From Candidatus Cloacimonadota bacterium (GTDB lineage: Bacteria; Cloacimonadota; Cloacimonadia; Cloacimonadales; TCS61), in NCBI GenBank assembly GCA_030626645.1, contig DAOUTP010000005.1:1-22659 (forward strand): a stretch of DNA of 22,659 nucleotides, in the 5' to 3' direction. This document shows positions 16,739 to 22,659 of the stretch, piece by piece. The position numbers and the translations under genes were made by a program. Positions within the stretch are counted from its first letter, which is position 1, and each line of letters opens with the position of its first letter. The notes under the pieces were generated by a model. That model had not been told where the DNA came from, did not search any database, and worked only from the letters and a program-made list of their open reading frames with translations.

Positions 16739-17800
16739 CTATTCAATAATTATTTTAGTTGGTTCAATTTCACCGGATGAGATCTCTTCAAGGATATTCA
16801 TAAGATCTTCAGCTGAAATCTCTTGTCCTTTCCAAACAAGATTTTCTAATGTATATCCCGCTTCAAGTAAACTAATTACTTCTTCAGCACCTTCAATATC
16901 CAATTGATTAAGAAAATTAATGAGGATCTGCAAACTTAGCTCTTCAGATGCGGCATCTGAAAGTTTAAACAGATACATTGTACTTTTGTATTCACTCTCT
17001 GATGCAGCAATAGGACTTACTACTTTTGCAGAGATCTGCCAGGCATAAGGTTTGTTATATGCAAATTCCGGTGCACTGGGGGGATAGGAAAAACTTGTTC
17101 CTGTAATACCTGTCTCAACAAAATGAGGTTCTAACATCTCGATCTCTTCAATTGTATCATACATTCCATCCAATTCATAGATCATAATTGTATAATCATT
17201 CAGGTTGGAAAACCAGATAAAATTTGGATATTGTTCTGAAATATTGGTTACACCCAATCCAATTGGATTACCCGGAGTGATAAGAGAAATTGATATAGGT
17301 GAGCGAATTACAACAATTGCAGTTACTTTATTAGAAAGCAAATAAGCATCTTCACCTTCTTGTCCTTCGTTATATATGCCAATCTCGAAGATGTAATTTC
17401 CATCCGGCATTCTTCCGGTATCAATGATCAGATCTTCAATATTATCCAGAAAACTATCAAAAGTTTGGACAGTTGTAAAACCCATTGGATCTGAATTAAT
17501 GATTTGAGAACTAGTGAGATTTGTTGGAAATTGCCCCGGATTACTTGGTGTTAATGTAATTTCTGCATACTCATCCTCCCAGATCATCTTACAGTATAAT
17601 ACCGCATTAGTTGTTGTAGCTCCATTAATTGTAAGATTGAATAAATTAGGTTGTAACTCCGGTTCATCAGGATTGAAATTTGCAGGATACAGTACATTGT
17701 AAGTACAGTGCATTGGTGATACAGTCAAAGTAAAATCATATGTTTGAGCAAAAAGACTTAAGGACATTGTAAAAATTAGAAAAAATAAGACTTTTTTCAT
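16739..17800 (-). CDS. Secreted protein of unknown family with Ig/FN3-like domain and acidic helical tail
   Basis: I do not recognise a family. The 353-residue product begins with a signal peptide (MKKVLFFLIFTMSLSLFA, cleavage near 18). Residues 20-165 are beta-rich. Residues 168-280 look like a second beta-sandwich with an ITPGNP start, a PNFIWFSNLNDYTIMIYEL strand pair and a KPYAWQISAKV strand, a pattern found in FN3-like modules. Residues 283-353 are acidic and helical (EELSLQILINFLNQLDIEG onward). GGAGG lies just upstream of the ATG. It is the first gene of the four-gene envelope/cyclase set and follows ddl after 22 bp. A periplasmic adaptor role is only a guess. Confidence 0.7.
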   Translation of the reverse strand: MKKVLFFLIFTMSLSLFAQTYDFTLTVSPMHCTYNVLYPANFNPDEPELQPNLFNLTINGATTTNAVLYCKMIWEDEYAEITLTPSNPGQFPTNLTSSQIINSDPMGFTTVQTFDSFLDNIEDLIIDTGRMPDGNYIFEIGIYNEGQEGEDAYLLSNKVTAIVVIRSPISISLITPGNPIGLGVTNISEQYPNFIWFSNLNDYTIMIYELDGMYDTIEEIEMLEPHFVETGITGTSFSYPPSAPEFAYNKPYAWQISAKVVSPIAASESEYKSTMYLFKLSDAASEELSLQILINFLNQLDIEGAEEVISLLEAGYTLENLVWKGQEISAEDLMNILEEISSGEIEPTKIIIE

Positions 17801-17822
17801 TTTTCCCTCCGATTTAGAAAAA

Positions 17823-18752
17823 TTAACGATTTAATGAAAGTTCAATTATCTTAAAAAGAAGTTCCTTAAAACTTATGCCCGCTTCTTTGGCAGCCATTGG
17901 AGTTAAACTTAATTGCGTCATTCCGGGCAGAGTATTAACCTCAAGAAAGTAGAATTCTTCACCATCATAGCGGAAATCAACTCTTCCATAAACTTCACAC
18001 CCGAAAAGAGCAAAAACATCCAGAGCTTGTTTCTGAATTGCTTTAACTTCTTCACTGGTAAGTTTAGCAGGAACCTCGTAGATCGTTTTACCATTTGTAT
18101 ATTTATTTATATAATCATACCAGCCATCATTTGGAATTATCTCAACTACCGGTAACGCTTCATCACCCAGAACAGTAACCGTAAGTTCTCTTCCATCTAT
18201 AAATTGCTCAATAATCACCTTATCACTATATTTAAAAGCAAGTTTAATAGCCTCATATAATTCGCTTTCTTTGTTGATTATACTAATTCCAACAGACGAT
18301 CCGGAATCATTGGGTTTAATCACTATTGGAAAATCGATATTCTGAAAAATAAGATTGAAATCATATTCGTAGTCTTTATAAATAAGCCTACGTTTGGGAA
18401 CCTTAATTTGAATATACTCCGCAAGAATTCCAGAGATATATTTATCCATTGAGATCGCACTTGCACGTTGAGCAGAACCTGTAAATGTTATGTTTTCCAA
18501 AGCAAGAAGCGATTGGATACTTCCATCCTCACCTTCAGCACCATGTAAACCATTAAAAACTAAATCAGGCTTAAGCTCATTTATCCTGTTTATCATTTTA
18601 GAGTAAGAATTAAATTCTGCCGGGTCTATTAGGGTAGTATTTATCCCTTGTTCATTAAGAGCTTTCTCGATCTCTCTGGAAGTGGCTTTAGATACATCCG
18701 CTTCTTCAGAAAACCCGCCCGATAAAATAATTATGTTATTTAAATTAATCAT
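17823..18752 (-). CDS. ddl: D-alanine--D-alanine ligase
   Basis: Ddl makes the D-Ala-D-Ala dipeptide of peptidoglycan in the cytoplasm, using ATP. The 309-residue protein is an ATP-grasp enzyme of typical length. It has SGGFSEEADVS near the N-terminus, VFNGLHGAEGEDGSIQ (66-80), IKPNDSGSSVGI (145-156), an omega-loop-like YDYINKYTNGKT, and the metal site RVDFRYDG...FLEVNTLPGMT (D259, E271, N273). The usual E-R-E-V-S motif is altered to EEADVS, so the Arg is replaced. Tyr in YDYINKY favours a D-Ala rather than a D-Lac enzyme. The ATG at 18752 lacks a clear ribosome-binding site. Confidence 0.95.
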   Translation of the reverse strand: MINLNNIIILSGGFSEEADVSKATSREIEKALNEQGINTTLIDPAEFNSYSKMINRINELKPDLVFNGLHGAEGEDGSIQSLLALENITFTGSAQRASAISMDKYISGILAEYIQIKVPKRRLIYKDYEYDFNLIFQNIDFPIVIKPNDSGSSVGISIINKESELYEAIKLAFKYSDKVIIEQFIDGRELTVTVLGDEALPVVEIIPNDGWYDYINKYTNGKTIYEVPAKLTSEEVKAIQKQALDVFALFGCEVYGRVDFRYDGEEFYFLEVNTLPGMTQLSLTPMAAKEAGISFKELLFKIIELSLNR

Positions 18753-18758
18753 GTACGT

Positions 18759-18787
18759 TTTATCCTAATCTAAAAGAATTATGTCAA
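18759..18787 (-). promoter_or_regulatory. Candidate ddl promoter immediately at the start codon
   Basis: On the minus strand TTGACA (18787-18782) is followed after 17 bp by GATAAA (18764-18759), matching -35 and -10 consensus at 6/6 and 4/6. The predicted transcription start falls at or within one or two bases of the ddl ATG, so the mRNA would be leaderless or nearly so. It sits in the 48-bp gap after aroA. Confidence 0.4.
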
Positions 18788-18800
18788 GAATATTAAGATT

Positions 18801-20042
18801 TTAGCTCTTTATAGATTTCAAATCATTTAAAAAATTCGGATAAGATTTAGCAACAGCTGAAGCATTTGTGATTGAAAGTTGAGGAAATATCAGCTTTAAA
18901 ATATGAAATGCCATAACCAGACGATGATCATTATAAGTAGCTAATATTTCATTTCCAGGGATTCTATCTAAGGGATTGATCATTAATATCCCATTATAAT
19001 ATGATATATTAACGCCAATGCGTGATAATTCAGAGATCAGTGCTTCTATTCTATTTGATTCTTTATACTTTAAATGCTCAATACCTGTAATTATTGTTTT
19101 AGAATCAGTAAACAGAGCAAGCACTGCCAATGTGGGAACCTGATCAGGGATATTCCTCATATTAACCGAAATACTTTTCAATTCCCCTTTGCTAACATTA
19201 ATTTTATCCATTTTTATCTCGATCTTTGCTCCGATCTTTTCTAAAATTGTTAAAAACTGATAATCAGGCTGCAAAGATATTTTATTTAGTGTATTTGTAG
19301 AAACCACAGACTTGCTCAAGGCTCCTAAAGCCCAGAAATAACAGGCAGAAGAATAATCCGGTTCTATTGTATATTCATCAATTTCATTATATTCCTGACC
19401 TGCCTGAATAAATATCCTGCTGCCGTCAAAATCAACAATAACACCAAAATCCTGCATAACCTTGATCGTCATATCAATATAGGAACGAGATACGATCTCA
19501 CCTTCCAGAAAAAGTTCCAGATCGTTCTTGTAGGATGGAGCTATCAATAACAGCGAACTAATGAATTGACTTGAAATATCAGCTGGAACATCAAGAATAC
19601 CACCTATCGGGAGTGTACCCTTTATTTTCAGAGAATCACCATTGTATTCTACGGCAGCACCCATTTTATTTAGAATATCCAGTAATGGTTTTATCGGTCT
19701 TTGTTTTAACTGATCTGAAATATTAATAATATACTGTGATCTTCGTATTGATGCTGCTCTTGCAGTTAAAAATCTGTATGAAGTACCGGAATCCCGAATA
19801 AAGAGTTTACCTTTCCTTCTCAGTTTTGCAGGTGGAGTAACGATCCAGGTATCAGGCGATTTATCAAACTTCAATCCCAGTTTACACAAGTTATCGGTCA
19901 TCGTTTCAATATCTATACAACTTGAAGGATTGATTATTTTGATCGGACTTTTTAGATATGATGCTATTATTAGAACTCGGTTGAAAATTGATTTCGAACC
20001 TTCTAATTTTATATAACCTGAGATATCTAAATAGTTTCTCAT
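18801..20042 (-). CDS. aroA: 3-phosphoshikimate 1-carboxyvinyltransferase (EPSP synthase)
   Basis: AroA transfers the enolpyruvyl group of PEP to shikimate-3-phosphate in chorismate synthesis. The 413-residue product has the conserved sites: GSKSIFNR (K17, S18, R22), DSGTSYRFLTA, the QRPIKP Arg, SSQF, DYSSACYF, the catalytic Asp in NIPDQVPT, KESNRIEA (Glu and Arg) and TYNDHR near the C-terminus. The usual NAGTA motif reads DSGTS, but the key Gly-Thr pair is kept. I chose the ATG at 20042 (GGAG five bases upstream). A TTG at 20093 would add 17 residues, but it overlaps a likely -35 box. It is divergent from the ABC transporter operon. Confidence 0.94.
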   Translation of the reverse strand: MRNYLDISGYIKLEGSKSIFNRVLIIASYLKSPIKIINPSSCIDIETMTDNLCKLGLKFDKSPDTWIVTPPAKLRRKGKLFIRDSGTSYRFLTARAASIRRSQYIINISDQLKQRPIKPLLDILNKMGAAVEYNGDSLKIKGTLPIGGILDVPADISSQFISSLLLIAPSYKNDLELFLEGEIVSRSYIDMTIKVMQDFGVIVDFDGSRIFIQAGQEYNEIDEYTIEPDYSSACYFWALGALSKSVVSTNTLNKISLQPDYQFLTILEKIGAKIEIKMDKINVSKGELKSISVNMRNIPDQVPTLAVLALFTDSKTIITGIEHLKYKESNRIEALISELSRIGVNISYYNGILMINPLDRIPGNEILATYNDHRLVMAFHILKLIFPQLSITNASAVAKSYPNFLNDLKSIKS

Positions 20043-20064
20043 TTGCTCTCCATATACTGTGCAA

Positions 20065-20093
20065 AATTTAATAAGCTTTCTATTATCCGTCAA
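20065..20093 (-). promoter_or_regulatory. Candidate aroA promoter
   Basis: On the minus strand TTGACG (20093-20088) is followed after 17 bp by TAAATT (20070-20065), matching -35 at 5/6 and -10 at 4/6. The predicted start near 20057 leaves a leader of about 15 bases carrying GGAGAG before the ATG at 20042. It also argues against translation starting at the TTG at 20093. Confidence 0.5.
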
Positions 20094-20126
20094 TAAGATT
20101 ATTTATGCTTACTCTGAATCAGCCTA

Positions 20127-20149
20127 AAAAATAGAAGCAATCTATTTTT
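20127..20149. promoter_or_regulatory. 9-bp hairpin between divergent promoters
   Basis: AAAAATAGA (20127-20135) pairs with TCTATTTTT (20141-20149) around a 5-base loop. It ends three bases before the plus-strand -35 box at 20153 and sits about 34 bp from the minus-strand aroA -35 box. It could be an operator shared by both transcription units or simply an AT-rich palindrome. No terminator function is expected at this place. Confidence 0.3.
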
Positions 20150-20152
20150 ATT

Positions 20153-20181
20153 TTGACAACAAACGTACATGTTCATTTATT
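20153..20181 (+). promoter_or_regulatory. Candidate promoter of the ABC transporter operon
   Basis: TTGACA (20153-20158) is followed after 17 bp by TTTATT (20176-20181), matching -35 at 6/6 and -10 at 4/6. The predicted start near 20188 gives a leader of about 20 bases that contains AGAGGT ahead of the ATG at 20209. Confidence 0.5.
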
Positions 20182-20208
20182 CCCCTAATATTAAAAAGAG
20201 GTTTTGTA

Positions 20209-20892
20209 ATGTCTAATATCATAAATATTAAGAACATGAAGAAAGAATACAAGATGGGCAAAATTACAGTGCCGGCATTAAATGGTGTTGATATCTCTAT
20301 AAAGGAAGGTGAATTTGTAGCTATCATTGGTCCTTCCGGTTCAGGGAAATCTACACTAATGCACATTATAGGTTGTTTAGACAAACCAACCGACGGCAAT
20401 TATTCACTTAATGATGAGCTTGTAAGCGAAATAAAAAAAGGTAAACTTGCTCTAATTCGCAATAAACAGATAGGTTTTGTGTTCCAGACATTTAATCTTC
20501 TTCCCCATTTGAATATTCTTAAGAATGTTGAATTACCTCTGATGTATGCTGGTTATGGCAAAAGAAAAAGAACACGTACTGCAAAGAAAGTATTAGAAGA
20601 AGTTGGACTGGGTGACCGCTTAAAGCATAAACCTTCCGAACTTTCCGGTGGACAAAGGCAAAGGGTTGCAATTGCCCGGGCTATTGTGAATAATCCATCC
20701 ATAATTCTGGCTGATGAACCAACCGGTAATCTGGATACAGCTTCAGGTGGAGACATACTTTCTATATTCTCAGATCTTAATGATAAAGGACATACAATTA
20801 TAATAGTAACGCACGATCAAGCGGTTGCAAGACGTGCTAACAGAGTAATAAATATTGTTGATGGACTGATACAAGATGGCAATATCTCTTAA
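20209..20892 (+). CDS. ABC transporter ATP-binding protein, LolD/MacB type
   Basis: The 227-residue protein is the ATPase of an FtsX/MacB-type ABC system. Motifs in order: Walker A GPSGSGKST (41-49), Q-loop Q93, signature LSGGQ (145-149), Walker B IILADEPTGNLD (D169, E170) and H-loop H202. LADEPTGNLD is typical of the LolD/MacB/FtsE group, which uses ATP hydrolysis for mechanical work at the periplasmic face rather than classical import. It overlaps the permease gene by 17 bases, so they are translated together. AGAGGT precedes the ATG. The substrate is not evident; lipoprotein release and peptide or drug efflux are the family options. Confidence 0.95.
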   Translation: MSNIINIKNMKKEYKMGKITVPALNGVDISIKEGEFVAIIGPSGSGKSTLMHIIGCLDKPTDGNYSLNDELVSEIKKGKLALIRNKQIGFVFQTFNLLPHLNILKNVELPLMYAGYGKRKRTRTAKKVLEEVGLGDRLKHKPSELSGGQRQRVAIARAIVNNPSIILADEPTGNLDTASGGDILSIFSDLNDKGHTIIIVTHDQAVARRANRVINIVDGLIQDGNIS

Positions 20893-22102
20893 AGAAAATA
20901 TCATTGTAGGATTCTCAGATTTCTGGTCTCGTAAGGTAAGAAGCATTATTACTGTAATGGGAATCGTATTGGGAACTATGTCTATCATCGTGGTGTTGGC
21001 ACTGGTAAAAGGCATAAACAACCAGACCATGAAATGGATGATGGAACGTGGTGGATTGAGTAAAATAACCGTAAGCAGAAATTGGCAATATGATAAACCT
21101 GATCACGTAAGAAATTATTTTACATGGAAGGAACTTGAATTGATCCGTTCTCTCATTCCTGAAGCTAAATATTTCAATCCGCAACAACGCCAATGGACAC
21201 GTCATTCCTACGAAGATAAAGATTATAGAACTTCCATTCACGGAGTTCTTCCTGATTTTTCCAAGATCGAGGAATGGGATGTGCAGGAAGGCAGATTTAT
21301 CAGCACATTCGATATAGATCAATCTAACGATGTAGTGGTAATTGGAACAACTGTAAAAGAAGAACTCTTCGGTAATAAGAATGCTGTAGGCGAAGTAATA
21401 ACCATTCATGGAAGACGACTGAAAGTAATTGGTATAATGGCTTTCCGCTATATGAAAAACAGTGGGGCTTTTGGTAATGATAACGCATTTTCCTATTTGA
21501 ACAGACGTACATTTGTTCCCCTAACTACAATGATAAACAAGGGAACCGGAAGAGATAACATTTCCAGCTTCACGCTTAAAGCTACAGATGCAGAAAGTGC
21601 TCCGGCATTACGTGAAAAATTGAGTAATATTATTCTAAATTTGCGCAGAGGATTACCTGTTTTTGAAGTTGAATCTGCTAAAGAAGAAGCCGAAGAAATG
21701 GCTAAGAACCAAAAAATGTTCCAAATGATTTTTTATGTAATAAGTGTGATCTCATTATTAGTAGGCGCCATCGTAATTGCCAATATCATGCTGGCAACTA
21801 TCCAGGAACGTACTCGTGAGATTGGCATAAGACTTACAGTTGGAGCCAGGAGAAGAGATATTTTCATCCAATTCCTTGTTCAGACAATTCTTGTAACAAC
21901 AATCGGCGGGATATTGGGGATATTTTTAGGATTATCACTGCTTGATCTTGTTAGTAATTTTTTAGGAATCGAACTTATAGCCGGGATCGCAATGATATTC
22001 ATTGCATTGATGGTTTCAGCAGGAGTAGGATTAATATCGGGAATTGTTCCAGCCATAATAGCCAGTAAATTAGACCCAGTAGAGGCATTGAGGTATGAAT
22101 AA
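20876..22102 (+). CDS. FtsX-family ABC transporter permease, MacB-like
   Basis: The 408-residue membrane protein has one N-terminal helix (about 22-44), a large periplasmic domain (about 45-280, MacB_PCD type) and three C-terminal helices (about 284-306, 331-353, 368-393) making the FtsX domain. QERTREIGIRLTVGARRRDI after TM2 and the closing DPVEALRYE are hallmarks of MacB-like permeases. As in these systems, the protein would dimerise and pair with the ATPase encoded just upstream. No adaptor (MacA-like) or outer-membrane channel gene is present in the window. The next ATG (YihY-like) abuts the stop codon directly. Confidence 0.95.
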   Translation: MAISLKENIIVGFSDFWSRKVRSIITVMGIVLGTMSIIVVLALVKGINNQTMKWMMERGGLSKITVSRNWQYDKPDHVRNYFTWKELELIRSLIPEAKYFNPQQRQWTRHSYEDKDYRTSIHGVLPDFSKIEEWDVQEGRFISTFDIDQSNDVVVIGTTVKEELFGNKNAVGEVITIHGRRLKVIGIMAFRYMKNSGAFGNDNAFSYLNRRTFVPLTTMINKGTGRDNISSFTLKATDAESAPALREKLSNIILNLRRGLPVFEVESAKEEAEEMAKNQKMFQMIFYVISVISLLVGAIVIANIMLATIQERTREIGIRLTVGARRRDIFIQFLVQTILVTTIGGILGIFLGLSLLDLVSNFLGIELIAGIAMIFIALMVSAGVGLISGIVPAIIASKLDPVEALRYE

Positions 22103-22659
22103 ATGAAAAATATATTTAATAAAATTTTATCTTTTCTGAAATTGTTCTGGAAAAAATATAATGAAGATAAGATATTCAAGGAATCGGCAGCACTTACTTA
22201 TGTTACACTTCTGGGATTTATTCCGTTTATTATATTTCTGCTCTTTTTCCTCCCTGATCTATCTTTCATGAAAACAGAAGAACAGATTTCTGAACTGGCT
22301 TTATCTATTTTTGTACCGGAGTCTGCTGAAATGATCTTTGATTATATTGCTAAAATCGCCAGTAAAAGAACTCCGTTCAATCTGATCAGTTTTTTCATTC
22401 TGCTATTTACTTCATATTCTCTGTTTCAGATCATTAATTCCTCTTTTGATAGGATTCTGAATGCCAGAGAAATAAAATCTAAGAATTTTCTAACTGAGAT
22501 AATTAGGTTCTTCGGCATGACCATTTTCGGATCAGTTATCATACTGGCATTGCTTTCGGCAATTTCACTTCCTATTGCCTCAAAATATCTTAAATTACCA
22601 TTTCTGCAAAATCTCTCACTTTATTTCACTCCATTCCTGATATTGTTTATTATCTTTAC
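22103..22659 (+). CDS. YihY/BrkB family membrane protein, N-terminal part (runs off the edge)
   Basis: An open frame begins with ATG at 22103, directly after the permease stop codon, and remains open to the end of the window (185 codons seen). It resembles YihY/virulence factor BrkB (formerly mislabelled RNase BN): a Lys-rich start, the ESAALTYVTLLGFIPFIIF segment typical of the family's first membrane helix, then further hydrophobic stretches around FNLISFFILLFTSYSLF and MTIFGSVIILALLSAI. The function of this family is not settled; transport is suspected. GAGGT eight bases upstream of the ATG can act as the ribosome-binding site. It is probably the third gene of the ABC operon. Confidence 0.8.
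   Translation, partial: MKNIFNKILSFLKLFWKKYNEDKIFKESAALTYVTLLGFIPFIIFLLFFLPDLSFMKTEEQISELALSIFVPESAEMIFDYIAKIASKRTPFNLISFFILLFTSYSLFQIINSSFDRILNAREIKSKNFLTEIIRFFGMTIFGSVIILALLSAISLPIASKYLKLPFLQNLSLYFTPFLILFIIF

Noticed and set aside
20043..20093. TTG at 20093 as the start of aroA
   Set aside because: It has no ribosome-binding site and coincides with a TTGACG -35 box; the ATG at 20042 has GGAG in the right place and gives normal length.
20915..21409. Minus-strand 164-codon open frame inside the permease gene
   Set aside because: It is antisense to a strongly supported FtsX-family permease, with odd amino acid composition and no family match.

Overview
The window looks like a piece of chromosome from an AT-rich, Gram-negative-type bacterium of the FCB group, most likely Candidatus Cloacimonadota or a close relative. 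This is inferred from three things: a secreted PKD protein ending in the YPNPFNPET type of C-terminal sorting domain, a DUF2851 protein, and outer-membrane-style proteins alongside peptidoglycan (ddl) and core metabolic genes. There are no insertion sequences, phage genes, tRNAs, rRNAs or CRISPR arrays. The window is mostly conserved chromosomal genes plus one less ordinary envelope-signalling operon.

Layout. The 3' end of a COG2403-type GTPase gene (plus strand, 1-457) converges on a long minus-strand block, with a strong bidirectional terminator between them. Every gene from 526 to 20042 is on the minus strand. In transcription order (right to left) these are: aroA and ddl; a tightly packed four-gene set encoding a secreted protein of unknown family, a FecR-domain protein, a predicted outer-membrane beta-barrel and a CHASE2-adenylate cyclase; hup (HU) with its own terminator; dnaN-recF-MFS transporter; panD-panC-FAD oxidoreductase; RNase D; a DUF2851 protein; and the secreted PKD protein. 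To the right of aroA, a divergent plus-strand operon encodes a LolD/MacB-type ABC ATPase, its FtsX-family permease and the start of a YihY/BrkB membrane protein that runs off the end.

How the genes work together. dnaN and recF form the usual sliding clamp/recombination pair, but dnaA is not beside them. panD and panC supply beta-alanine and join it to pantoate, and their reading frames overlap. The most interesting unit is 11821-17800. Its four products would sit in the inner membrane/cytoplasm (cyclase), the periplasm (FecR-like and Ig-like proteins) and the outer membrane (barrel). I suggest an envelope-sensing cAMP system, but that function is inference only.

Non-coding structure. The 251-bp gap at 3907-4157 holds two unrelated repeat-like structures: a pair of short palindromic repeats flanked by a 9-bp direct repeat, and an 8-bp inverted repeat whose outer end supplies the stop codon of RNase D. 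The 283-bp gap at 11538-11820 is very AT-rich and holds one clear imperfect palindrome. The aroA/ABC divergent region has two face-away promoter candidates around a 9-bp hairpin.
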